Assembly: GCF_027118995.1 (NCBI RefSeq) | Contig: NZ_CP098242.1 | Span: 992,001-1,056,000, forward strand | From: Oxalobacter vibrioformis | GTDB lineage: Bacteria; Pseudomonadota; Gammaproteobacteria; Burkholderiales; Burkholderiaceae_D | Reading direction: 5' to 3' | DNA: 64,000 bases | Made by a program: the position numbers and the translations under genes | Part shown: in pieces, positions 1 to 8,044 of the stretch | Layout of the letters: each line of letters starts with the position of its first letter | Numbering within the stretch: the first letter of the stretch is position 1 | Notes under the pieces: model-generated | What the model saw: the letters and a program-made list of their open reading frames with translations, nothing else | Databases searched by the model: none | What the model was told of the DNA's origin: nothing

Positions 1-456
1 TCCATAGAAAAAGACTTTACCGGAACTCCAGTTATTCGCTTAAATGGAAGCAATATGTTTCAGTATGTCCATGCGCATTTTGGAAAAGAGAGCATTGGCG
101 AATTATCAAAATTTAAAAAAGGGCAAAACTGCCATTTCATCTGTGATGTTAGGAGCTACATAATGGGTAATGTAACTCTCGATAACTGCAAGAGTATTGA
201 CTCCTATGTAAATGATAAGAAGGGCTATATCAAATCAGCCATTGTCAGCATTCTTCGAGGTGGGAAATCTGCTGACGAAAATTTTGATATGGCTGTTAGG
301 GTGTTTTATAGAATAACGAAACACATCCCTGAAAATAGCTCATGCAAAACTCAACTTAGTCTAAGTGATTGTGAAGATGAGCTTGATAAACTACCAAAAG
401 ACATGATAGCTAAAATAGTTGCGGATGAAAAAGCTGCGTTCGGTATAAATGAATAA
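1..456 (+). CDS. Hypothetical protein, possible OB-fold (5' truncated by window)
   Basis: The reading frame is open from the first base of the window to the stop at 454-456, so the gene most likely begins outside. An internal ATG at 55 exists but has no convincing ribosome binding site. The segment with FKKGQNCHFICDVR followed by GNVTLDNC resembles the beta-rich 'tRNA_anti-like' OB-fold family, in which a small nucleic-acid-binding-type barrel ends in a 'xVxLxxC' strand. The C-terminal half is helical and charged. No catalytic motif is visible. It is island DNA; the next genes on this strand are two small unknown ORFs. The OB-fold call is a resemblance by eye only. Confidence 0.5.
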   Translation, partial: SIEKDFTGTPVIRLNGSNMFQYVHAHFGKESIGELSKFKKGQNCHFICDVRSYIMGNVTLDNCKSIDSYVNDKKGYIKSAIVSILRGGKSADENFDMAVRVFYRITKHIPENSSCKTQLSLSDCEDELDKLPKDMIAKIVADEKAAFGINE

Positions 457-538
457 AACCAGCGGCAAGTGCAGTGCGAAACGTCACTAAAAAACCGAAG
501 CAAGCAGATAGGTATACCTTTAAATTCCGAGGGAAGCT

Positions 539-781
539 ATGACGGACAAAAATGCAGAACTGTACAAGGCGATAGACCATCTTCACAACGAACTTTATAC
601 CATTCAGCAGCAGCTTTGTCTTTTGTCTGATCTGACTGCTCGGGAACAGGTAGATGGCTTCCCCCTGACAATCAAGCCAGCTAGCCTCAGTGTAACAATG
701 TCATGTTTTGCAGAGCAAATTCAGGCAGCAATGGATTACACGGCAGCGCTGTTTAGGTTTATTTCAACTAACCGCACGTGA
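539..781 (+). CDS. Small hypothetical protein (80 aa)
   Basis: An 80-residue protein starting at ATG 539, preceded by GAGGGA 5-10 bases upstream, which is a good ribosome binding site. It looks mostly helical (LYKAIDHLHNELYTIQQQLCLLSDL at the N-terminus, a possible short coiled coil) with no signal peptide or known motif. It follows the first unknown gene by about 80 bases and its stop overlaps the possible GTG start of the next small ORF (GTGA), which suggests translational coupling. I do not recognise it. Confidence 0.5.
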   Translation: MTDKNAELYKAIDHLHNELYTIQQQLCLLSDLTAREQVDGFPLTIKPASLSVTMSCFAEQIQAAMDYTAALFRFISTNRT

Positions 782-936
782 ATAACAAGTATACAAAAAT
801 GAAAAGGCAGGGCATCGGATTGGAGATTTTGGCAGCCGATGTTGCGAATGCTCCGCTTTCAGCCGCTGATTTTAAGCGTGCAACCAAGTGGTATGGCCTC
901 ACAACAATAGCAATGCATCTTTCTAATAAAAACTAG
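778..936 (+). CDS. Small ORF coupled to preceding gene (52 aa)
   Basis: A GTG at 778 overlaps the TGA stop of the preceding gene by the classic 4-base GTGA overlap and opens a 52-codon frame to the TAG at 934-936. An ATG at 799 would give 45 residues. The protein has a plausible composition (ILAADVANAPLSAADFKRATKWYGL, then a short tail). It ends 4 bases into the 3' end of the convergent HEPN gene. No family is recognised, and its reality rests on the stop-start overlap and its position. Confidence 0.35.
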   Translation: MNNKYTKMKRQGIGLEILAADVANAPLSAADFKRATKWYGLTTIAMHLSNKN

Positions 937-1799
937 CGTAGAGTTGTTTTTACTTTATTTCCTCCTCGAAAACTGTCATAAATTTTTCCTAATTTTGGAG
1001 TTGGTTGGGCGTCTAATTTCGATGAAAATAAATCATAGTAAGGCCTAAAATGCTTCCTATCTATATTTTGATTCCATTTCCAATCAATTATCTCCGACTC
1101 AATATCTGCTTTTGAAGTTTTTTTTCGACAAACAGTTCTTTCTAATAAGTTGGCAAAAATCAAACTATTTATTGCTTTAGCTAAGTCCGTAATGGTGTCT
1201 AAGGCATTTTCCAAGTCTTGTTTGGTAAGCCTTAACGGCTTTTCCAAAACAGCACTGTGTATGTCAATCCCCAAATTAATAGCATTTTTAGCACCTAATT
1301 TCCCAAAGCGATGTGTGCAGCAATGCCTTAATTGACAGATTTTTTCGAATTCTTTAAAGAATTCGACCATTTCATTTTGTTTAACGTGAATTCCTAGAAA
1401 TGTACTTAAACTTGACTTGACCCTATCAGCATTTGAAAAAGCTATTTCTTCTAAAAGAGCTTCTGGAAGAATACTGTTTTTATGATAAATTGCTGCGGCA
1501 AATGAAACTTGATGTGAGGCAACGATTTTCTGACAGGTTCTATCAATATTTACTGCGCCTCTAATGATCGCCCTCATATAGCTTTCAAATGCTGAGACAT
1601 AACTCAGCAAAATCATTGATGCGAATTCCGAGCTCAATTCAGCTGTGTTAATCCATATTTTGTTTATTTCCCTTGTGTTTTTAATAAACAAGTCAATTGG
1701 TGAAATACCTTCATCTGTATAGTCAGAATCAAATAAATTTTGTGTTTCTAGCTTTGTCGGCAATAATTTTGCCTGCGTTATAGATGAATAGCTAAACAT
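933..1799 (-). CDS. HEPN-domain protein, candidate RNase effector
   Basis: A 288-residue protein if started at ATG 1799, which has AAAAGG seven to twelve bases upstream; an in-frame ATG at 1841 lies inside the preceding gene and is less likely. A helix 'LLSYVSAFESYMRAIIR' (about residues 64-80) followed at residues 158-163 by R-HCCT-H matches the HEPN pattern, in which an R-x4-6-H motif forms the RNase active site of paired domains. HEPN proteins of this type are known as toxins or as effectors in abortive infection and CRISPR systems. It is the last gene of a three-gene operon with an ATPase and a DNA methyltransferase. The C-terminal 90 residues are not recognised. HEPN assignment is good; RNase activity is inferred. 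Confidence 0.75.
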   Translation of the reverse strand: MFSYSSITQAKLLPTKLETQNLFDSDYTDEGISPIDLFIKNTREINKIWINTAELSSEFASMILLSYVSAFESYMRAIIRGAVNIDRTCQKIVASHQVSFAAAIYHKNSILPEALLEEIAFSNADRVKSSLSTFLGIHVKQNEMVEFFKEFEKICQLRHCCTHRFGKLGAKNAINLGIDIHSAVLEKPLRLTKQDLENALDTITDLAKAINSLIFANLLERTVCRKKTSKADIESEIIDWKWNQNIDRKHFRPYYDLFSSKLDAQPTPKLGKIYDSFRGGNKVKTTLR

Positions 1800-1812
1800 G
1801 AAATTAACCTTT

Positions 1813-3534
1813 TCAGGATAAAAACTCATCAATAAAATCATTTAAAACATCTATAATTCTATTTGTTCTTTTAGGTCCTATTCCAAAAATGGTTAAGAGT
1901 TCTGCGCTAGGGTTTTGCTTTGCCAAATAGTCTCCTATTGTATTAAATCTGCTTAGAGTTTCAGTAATTTGTTTTTTTTGCCACTTAGTTAAATCAGGAA
2001 CTTCATTTATTGGTGTTTGCAAACAAGACTCAAAAGTAGATGGCGTGATCAACTGCGCACCACAAAAGTGGCAAAATTTTTGATCATCCGATATCCGTGA
2101 TGTTTTGCATTTGTCACATGCTGGCAAATCTAGATGAAGAGCCTTAATTTTTTCTTTTGATAGCTCTTTGAGGCGAGTCCTTATGGGATGTTTAGTATTT
2201 TTAAATTGAAGGGCTTCAACGATTTGTCGAGGCGAATTCCCTTTTTGTTTTTGTGAAAATGCTCTTGCGTCAATTAGAGCTGCAATATGCGGTATGTATC
2301 GAGCATAAACTCGCTGTTCACCATGACTGGTTTGTATTTGTTGATAAACCAAACCTGCCTCAATAAGTAAATCAAACATTCGTTCTACGAGAGGGGTCAT
2401 TTTTTCTATATCAACACCAACGACTAACTGTTTTTCTCTTCTGGGTAGAGTTTTTTCATTTGACCGTCGAACAAGTAATATCATCTCTGATAGAACAGCT
2501 TCTCCTTTACGAATAATCGTATCAAACTTGGGAACTTTCTTTGATAATGATAAGTACTCTGCTTTGCGTTGTGAAATATGGTTTTGAATAACGCTGTTAA
2601 CTGCTTGACCTACCGTTCGAAAATCTCCTCTTTTATATTCCCATAGCATCGATAAAAAGGCGCGCGGAATGCCAAAAGCAGCATATTTCAAAAGATCAAC
2701 GACATCGGACGAAATACTTTCTAATCCTGAAATTCTTTTATAGGCGATGCCCTCCATAACCTCACTGTAATTATCTGAATCAACAGGATGCCAAACGTTA
2801 ATAGCAAGGGAATCTTGCCCCACATGAAAACGGGGACTATATTCTGTTGTACCCGGATATACTGAGACTTTAGGAGCAATGGTCTTACTCCTAATTGCTC
2901 TGACGATATCTAAAAAGATTAACAAATTATCAGGTGTAAGCGTCATTGCTGCGTCATCCAGCAGTAAGACTGAAAATCGAGTACCTGTATATGAACAAAT
3001 TTCGTCAATTATTGCTTGAGCAACTGAAATATGAAGGCTTAGTGATATCGCTTCGAGTTTTTTTGTAAGCGTTTGATTTCTCTCTAATTTCCCAAATAAA
3101 TCAACTAACGCATCCTTGGATATATCCCATCTTGCATATAAAGAGTCTAATTGCTCGCTAGAAATACCCCACGCAAGCGCTGATTCGTAAGCTCCAGCCA
3201 ATATGAGAGAGATAACCCACGTATGAAATAAATCTGCAGCATTTGTATGCTTGACTCGTAGGGGCTCTAACCAGAAATAACGATTAAAAGACACGTATAT
3301 CGCAAATGGCCTCCCTTTTTCTGTTTTACATGTTGCCCATGCATATCGCATTAGGTGAGTTTTACCACACCCCCGTGGCCCAACAAGTGATCGCAAACTA
3401 TTATTGGTCAACTCCTTAAGAGCATTTTGAAAATACTCACCTTCTGGAAAGGTGCCAGTCAATATCTCGTCAATTGAGAGATTATCCGCACGTTGTTCAA
3501 GGACCTCCCTTATGTCGATGTCATTTGTATTCAT
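1813..3534 (-). CDS. ORC/Cdc6-like AAA ATPase with zinc ribbon and HhH tail
   Basis: A 573-residue P-loop ATPase. Walker A is GPRGCGKTH (residues 52-60), Walker B is VLLLDDAA (about 189-196), and GIPRAF (288-293) looks like the sensor-2 arginine of ORC/Cdc6 and related AAA+ proteins. A winged-helix-like region follows. Then come four cysteines C473, C476, C488 and C491 spaced as a zinc ribbon, and near the end a helix-hairpin-helix-like LLTIFGIGPKRTNRI (546-560), a common DNA-contact motif. Its start overlaps the methyltransferase stop by 14 bases and the HEPN gene starts just after its stop, so the three are surely co-translated. It probably senses DNA or invading replication and controls the HEPN effector; that role is inferred. 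Confidence 0.8.
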   Translation of the reverse strand: MNTNDIDIREVLEQRADNLSIDEILTGTFPEGEYFQNALKELTNNSLRSLVGPRGCGKTHLMRYAWATCKTEKGRPFAIYVSFNRYFWLEPLRVKHTNAADLFHTWVISLILAGAYESALAWGISSEQLDSLYARWDISKDALVDLFGKLERNQTLTKKLEAISLSLHISVAQAIIDEICSYTGTRFSVLLLDDAAMTLTPDNLLIFLDIVRAIRSKTIAPKVSVYPGTTEYSPRFHVGQDSLAINVWHPVDSDNYSEVMEGIAYKRISGLESISSDVVDLLKYAAFGIPRAFLSMLWEYKRGDFRTVGQAVNSVIQNHISQRKAEYLSLSKKVPKFDTIIRKGEAVLSEMILLVRRSNEKTLPRREKQLVVGVDIEKMTPLVERMFDLLIEAGLVYQQIQTSHGEQRVYARYIPHIAALIDARAFSQKQKGNSPRQIVEALQFKNTKHPIRTRLKELSKEKIKALHLDLPACDKCKTSRISDDQKFCHFCGAQLITPSTFESCLQTPINEVPDLTKWQKKQITETLSRFNTIGDYLAKQNPSAELLTIFGIGPKRTNRIIDVLNDFIDEFLS

Positions 3535-4777
3535 TGAGATCTAGAGGAAAATTTAACAAGTCACTTTTTGCAATATGTAGTGCACTCACGCCTCGAGCGG
3601 CTGACCGTATCCAGTGTCGCCCCTTAATAGAGGATAAGGCTTGATAAACCTTTTGAGAAAATTCTTTTTGTACTCGGATAAGAAAAATACAGTCAGTAAT
3701 CAAAGCCTCTCCCTGTCGAACATAACATATTTTTTTATCCAAATTCCTTCCGACTCTTGCCAATAAGATATCGCCCGGTACCGTAGTCAGATACGATGGG
3801 GGGTTAAGTAGAGAATTTTTAATATTGAATTTTGTTGGAATATTGAATGATTCGGATTTAAATTCAGGGAAATCACTAATATGGAAAGCTGGTGTGGGCA
3901 TCAATCGTCGTTCTGCTGATGAAATTTTTCCACGGTAAATTTTTGGATTAAGGCTGCTTAGTGTTTGGCCTGCTAGTTCAGCGCTTCGTTTTATTAGATT
4001 AAAAGAAAAGTCCAGCCTTTCTACCGCATCCTCAGGATTAACATAAATCGGGGCACTTACAATCCCGTTATAAAACATCTCCTTTAACTCTATATTTCCG
4101 TTACTAGCTCCATTCTTTACAAGGGTGAGAATAAAAGCTTGCGCATCTGTTTTCGCAAAGGCATTCCTTGGAAGTTTAACTACAGAATTGATGCAATGAC
4201 TTTCTACAAGTTTTTTTCTCAGCTTCTTGTATCTTTTCCCGGTAATTAATCCATCTGGAACAATAATTCCAATATGACCAGCGTTGCGAACTACCCGCAA
4301 ATTTTGAGCTAAAAATAATAGGTCCGACGTAACATCCTTATGCGTAGCAACACAATCATTTAACCCAGCATCCTCAAGTAAATTTCCGAATCCTTCTCGC
4401 CAGTCCGGTTTTGTAAAAGGAGGATTGCATACTCCGACGTCAACCAACCCCATTTTTTTTATTAGATGTGGCAACTCAGGGTCTAACGCATCATGTTTTA
4501 AATGAAGTCTATGAGTCATCTGTTTAGAAGTCGAAAATGGTATTACTGTGTCTTCTATGTCTACAGTTACAATTTCAACACTACCCCATAACTGACTAGC
4601 TGCAACAGATAAAGCACCTCCACCTGAGCCTAAATCTAGAATTCGAGTAGGATTAGCGAGAGATAATTGTTCAACTAGAATTTCACTTGCCAAATTATTT
4701 GTATAATAACGCCCTAAAGGATCGCTTCCTGAGGTACGTTGCTTGGCATTCGATATCATTCCGCTGTGCTGGCTCAT
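3521..4777 (-). CDS. N6-adenine DNA methyltransferase with fused recognition domain
   Basis: A 418-residue protein. The N-terminus has GRYYTNNLASEILVE (22-36, motif X-like), then the SAM-binding motif I ILDLGSGGGAL (46-56) and the catalytic motif IV NPPF (118-121), the gamma-type arrangement of HsdM-like N6-adenine methylases. The C-terminal 90 residues (from about 331, GDILLARVGRNL, then DCIFLIRV and a final DLLNFPL) resemble one half of a type I S subunit. The protein therefore seems to carry its own single target recognition domain. No nuclease domain is present in it. It is the first gene of the operon with the AAA ATPase and HEPN protein and is transcribed from the 4778-4930 gap. It likely marks host DNA; that role is inferred. 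Confidence 0.85.
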   Translation of the reverse strand: MSQHSGMISNAKQRTSGSDPLGRYYTNNLASEILVEQLSLANPTRILDLGSGGGALSVAASQLWGSVEIVTVDIEDTVIPFSTSKQMTHRLHLKHDALDPELPHLIKKMGLVDVGVCNPPFTKPDWREGFGNLLEDAGLNDCVATHKDVTSDLLFLAQNLRVVRNAGHIGIIVPDGLITGKRYKKLRKKLVESHCINSVVKLPRNAFAKTDAQAFILTLVKNGASNGNIELKEMFYNGIVSAPIYVNPEDAVERLDFSFNLIKRSAELAGQTLSSLNPKIYRGKISSAERRLMPTPAFHISDFPEFKSESFNIPTKFNIKNSLLNPPSYLTTVPGDILLARVGRNLDKKICYVRQGEALITDCIFLIRVQKEFSQKVYQALSSIKGRHWIRSAARGVSALHIAKSDLLNFPLDLNEYK

Positions 4778-4930
4778 TGATGGAGATGAATTTCTAAGGA
4801 AATAAACTTTGTATAAAACAAGTTAGATAAATGAGGCGCATTTTTTGGTTATCCAATATGATGGAAACCATGACTGATAATTATATTGCATCTGACGTAT
4901 ATATATTCCAAAAGTGTAGATGAAAAAAAC

Positions 4931-5296
4931 TTAGTCTCGCCCATTATCAGGGATATAAATATGTACAACGTGCGCTGGGGCCATGCCCTGTTTACTTACT
5001 TCAGTTAATTTATGTGACTGCACAGGTTTCCCATACCCACGATCAAGAATAGCCAGTGCGGCTTGTAAGCGAACTTGTTCACTTTTGGCATTCAGCATGA
5101 GAGTTTCCATCACTTGCAACGCCACTGGTGCTTTTGTCTTACACGCCGTAATTAGTTCAAGTTCCTCTCCTGTTTTTTTGGGGCGACCACTTGGATTGCC
5201 ACTTTGACCTGGCTGAAAAGGACGTCCTACAACGAGTTTTCCGCCTGTTTCATTGCTGTTCGCAGCAGTGATTTCGTTATTCTTGTTTTCACTCAT
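4931..5296 (-). CDS. DUF5681-domain protein
   Basis: A 121-residue protein whose N-terminal third contains the signature GRPFQPGQSGNPSGRPKK, typical of DUF5681 proteins found in prophages and integrative elements. The middle part (LMLNAKSEQVRLQAALAILDRGYGKP) is the helical section usually following it. The function of the family is not established; similarity to phage packaging small subunits has been suggested for such proteins, but nothing here proves it. It is the third gene after alpA and the primase-like gene, separated from the latter by a structured 170-base gap. Confidence 0.75.
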   Translation of the reverse strand: MSENKNNEITAANSNETGGKLVVGRPFQPGQSGNPSGRPKKTGEELELITACKTKAPVALQVMETLMLNAKSEQVRLQAALAILDRGYGKPVQSHKLTEVSKQGMAPAHVVHIYIPDNGRD

Positions 5297-5360
5297 TTTT
5301 ATGCTCTGTATTTGAAAAATATATTTGAATTTGTGAGGATGCCCGTACTGGCACAGGCCA

Positions 5361-5440
5361 GTTGCTACTGGCTATTGCGCTAATGCTGCTAATACCACTT
5401 GTGCTGCGTTAGCCGTATTAGCAGTAGCAAAGGTAGCAAC
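5361..5440. repeat. Nested inverted repeats in island intergenic region
   Basis: Between the primase-like gene and the DUF5681 gene an outer pair GTTGCTAC (5361-5368) / GTAGCAAC (5433-5440) encloses an inner 10-bp perfect pair CTGCTAATAC (5386-5395) / GTATTAGCAG (5415-5424). Related GCTAAT/GCTAAC-type words recur between them. There is no following T-run on the minus strand, so a simple intrinsic terminator is not the obvious reading. It could be a processing or attenuation structure, or an iteron-like replication site given the neighbouring primase gene. Confidence 0.55.
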
Positions 5441-5466
5441 CTGTAATTTTTTTGCGTTAAACGGCC

Positions 5467-7701
5467 CTATACGCCCAGCAATTCAGGGTTTAGCTCGATA
5501 AAGCTCCTTCCACTATCAGAGATGCGCCGAATTCGCCCAAGTGCCTCCAGCTCTTGCATAACTGCGGTGTATTCAGCGGTCCTCCTTAAACTAGGAGGGC
5601 CTTTCTGCTGCAAATCTTTTATTGGAATGCAATTCGTACCGTTTTCCCGACAACGCCCCAAAATCCACTCCTCAAGAACAAGCGCTTGGGATTGTTTTTC
5701 CGAGGGCATATCTTCTGAGAAAAGCCGCCTTGCTTCAGACAGATGCCACTCAACAAGTATTCCAGCTTGTTTAACGGTCACCAATTTAATCTCTCCATCA
5801 AAGCCATATTCGAAAACATGAAGTATCGCTGCGACTCTCGCCACATTTTCTGCAACACGGTTTGCCACATCGCGAATTTCTGAATATTTACCCCCCTCTT
5901 TCAACCCCACCTCTATTTTGTTGTATAGCTTGATCCATTCAGGTTTTGCCTCTGTGGAAAGTGAAATGGCCTTGGGGAAGAGAAGACCATTTTCATCAAA
6001 CGGAAGCGACATATTCAGTATTTCTGTCATGCGAACAGTAAAAACATCCATCGCAGGAAATTCATCAGGAAGTTCGATATAGCGTCTGCTACCCTGTGTT
6101 GATTCAGGTTTCGCAACCAAGAATCTTGCGAGAAAACCAATGCCACGCGCTAATATTCCTGAATCCGTCAAAAATTTTTGAATAACAACAGATTGACACT
6201 GCAAACCCATACTGAATCGGGCGCTTTTAATCATGATGGAATCGGATGTTTTACGATCAATAGAAAAAGGAATGCCATCCCATAGCTGGTTCAGCAAAGA
6301 CAAGAAGCGAGTGATGCTGTCCTTGTTCATTCCATGAGAGCCAAATATTGCCCCAGCCTCTGATGATATGATTCCTCCTGACGGCCAGCCCTTGGCCAAT
6401 TCATGAGCCAATGCCTCGGGCGTAATATCTGCATAAATAAAACGGGGAATCTTTAAAGTAGTAGCATTTTTTCCATGATGCGCTTTTTCATATTCACGAA
6501 TGGCCTTCATGAAAAAACGATCACAGGTTGTCTTTCTTTCTCCTGTCTCAGCTATTGTCAGGAAAAAGCAGCTTGAGGGGCTTTCAAGTTTATTGCCTCT
6601 TTGCACATCAACAAGCCCCTGAACGACAAGAGAAATACTCGAAAGAGCTGATGATGCAACCATTGCCAAAGGCGCTTGAGTGAAGTGCTGAACCTCTTCA
6701 ACGGCAGCACGTATCTTTTTTGGCAATGCATGTATAGGATACGGGAGCCCTTTTGTTTTTGAAACAATTGGCTTCAGGGGTGGCCATGAATCATTGCCCG
6801 TATTGTTTCGCGGCGAATTCGCAAACTCCTTCCCCAGCCTGATTGTTTCTTCCCGCCTACTGCGGATTGCTTGCAGCGTCCTGTTCAGGTATTTATCATC
6901 TTTGATCGCTTTTTCTCTTTTACCGAGGGCAGACTGACGAAATAGCCGTCGGCACTGTGCATTAGAGGGTGAATAAAGAGCAAGCATCGACATAAGCGCC
7001 ATGTCGGCTTCAGACTGCGATGGATAGTCCAAGTTTTGCAAGCCCCCCTCCCAGAGCAGGACAAATTTTTCACTATTGGAAGCTTTATGCAATTTTTGCA
7101 GAATGGCGTCATCCGATTCCTCTTCTGGAAACTCTTTCAGTTCCAAAAGTGAAAATTTGTTTTGTCCAATCTCGCTCACCAACATGTCTATGAGGTCTTG
7201 CCGATTTTCGATGGGTTTGTCGAGATACACGTTTCCGGTACATATGATGAATCTCTCCTGTGAGTAAACCTCAACACCATCCCGGCGACGACCGGCACCA
7301 ATGTTGCCGCGAACCCAAATGTGGAATCCTTTTCCTGATAATGATCTTTCTGTATAGCTGTCAAAGGCATCAATGATTCTTTGATAACGCTCCAGCTCTT
7401 CAGGTGTTGTCCATGCATCAGGAGTATCGGGTGCGTTTTCAGCATCTTTTACGTCCAAGTCAATGCACGTGTAGGGATCACTTGCTGTAAGGACAAAGCC
7501 GAGTCCATAGCCTGTTGATAAAGCTTTGTCGTGAGCTGTTTCAAATCCCATCCAGTTTGATGGGTCTGTGACGGATGCATAAATGTTTTTATGCGCATAA
7601 GGGGCCTTGTCCGGGCCAGCAAGACACCACTGCTGTAAGCGGCGAATTTCCTGAGGCAAATTGGAGAAAAGGGTGAGATTATGTGTTTTCTTGGTATTCA
7701 T
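5467..7701 (-). CDS. Primase-polymerase-like/DUF3987 (YfjI-type) replication protein
   Basis: A 744-residue protein. The N-terminal ~230 residues look like a PrimPol-type domain: RRLQQWCLAGPDKAPY, the acidic CIDLDVKDAE, SGKGFHIWVRG and VEVYSQERFIICTGN are the hallmark steps. The C-terminal half starts near GLPYPIHALPKKIRAAVEEV and continues with SSCFFLTIAETGERKTTCDRF, the degenerate P-loop of DUF3987 (YfjI family) helicase-like proteins. Such two-part proteins are common in P4-like elements and phages and are presumed to start element replication. The ATG 7701 has AAAGGG upstream and lies 11 bases after the alpA stop, so the two form an operon. Enzyme activity is inferred. Confidence 0.75.
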   Translation of the reverse strand: MNTKKTHNLTLFSNLPQEIRRLQQWCLAGPDKAPYAHKNIYASVTDPSNWMGFETAHDKALSTGYGLGFVLTASDPYTCIDLDVKDAENAPDTPDAWTTPEELERYQRIIDAFDSYTERSLSGKGFHIWVRGNIGAGRRRDGVEVYSQERFIICTGNVYLDKPIENRQDLIDMLVSEIGQNKFSLLELKEFPEEESDDAILQKLHKASNSEKFVLLWEGGLQNLDYPSQSEADMALMSMLALYSPSNAQCRRLFRQSALGKREKAIKDDKYLNRTLQAIRSRREETIRLGKEFANSPRNNTGNDSWPPLKPIVSKTKGLPYPIHALPKKIRAAVEEVQHFTQAPLAMVASSALSSISLVVQGLVDVQRGNKLESPSSCFFLTIAETGERKTTCDRFFMKAIREYEKAHHGKNATTLKIPRFIYADITPEALAHELAKGWPSGGIISSEAGAIFGSHGMNKDSITRFLSLLNQLWDGIPFSIDRKTSDSIMIKSARFSMGLQCQSVVIQKFLTDSGILARGIGFLARFLVAKPESTQGSRRYIELPDEFPAMDVFTVRMTEILNMSLPFDENGLLFPKAISLSTEAKPEWIKLYNKIEVGLKEGGKYSEIRDVANRVAENVARVAAILHVFEYGFDGEIKLVTVKQAGILVEWHLSEARRLFSEDMPSEKQSQALVLEEWILGRCRENGTNCIPIKDLQQKGPPSLRRTAEYTAVMQELEALGRIRRISDSGRSFIELNPELLGV

Positions 7702-7712
7702 ATCCGTACCCT

Positions 7713-7934
7713 TTATATTGATTGAATAAGGGCACGAATATCTTCAACACGCCAAGCCGTTGTGCGAGGGCCAAGTTTAACTGGCTTAGGATATTTTCCA
7801 CTTTTAATTCCTTCCCACCATGAGGTACTACTGACGGGAATAATTGCAGGAATTGGTGGATTAGCTTTTGGATTACCAATAATTTGCGAAAGACGCACAT
7901 AGCCTTCCGCTGGCAATTGATTTATAGATGTCAT
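7713..7934 (-). CDS. AlpA-family regulator/excisionase
   Basis: A 73-residue winged-helix protein with the family pattern VRLSQIIG near residue 13, SSTSWWEGIKSGKYPKPVKLG in the middle and TTAWRVEDIRALI at the end. AlpA-type proteins are MerR-like DNA-binding regulators of P4-like elements that activate integrase or act as excision factors. The start at 7934 has AGGGG eight bases upstream. It heads the operon with the primase-like gene, and the upstream gap holds a pair of direct repeats that could be its operator. Confidence 0.85.
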   Translation of the reverse strand: MTSINQLPAEGYVRLSQIIGNPKANPPIPAIIPVSSTSWWEGIKSGKYPKPVKLGPRTTAWRVEDIRALIQSI

Positions 7935-8003
7935 AGAAGTACCCCTGAAAAATTAGTAATTCAATGACACTTTGTCGTATCGCGCTAAATCTTAAAATTA
8001 GCT

Positions 8004-8036
8004 TAAGCTGCGTATAAATATTTATAAGCTGCGTAT
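8004..8036. promoter_or_regulatory. Paired 12-bp direct repeats upstream of alpA
   Basis: TAAGCTGCGTAT occurs at 8004-8015 and again at 8025-8036, exactly 21 bp apart, which is two helical turns, with the perfect palindrome ATAAATATTTAT between them (8014-8025). This places two identical sites on one face of the DNA about 70-100 bases upstream of the alpA start. A role as operator or excisionase binding site is inferred from position and spacing. Confidence 0.5.
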
Positions 8037-8044
8037 GTATGTTT

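Noticed and set aside
1..120. Second copy of the tRNA-Arg 3' end as left attachment site
   Set aside because: No match to the tRNA 3' sequence was found near the left edge, so the left island boundary must be outside the window.
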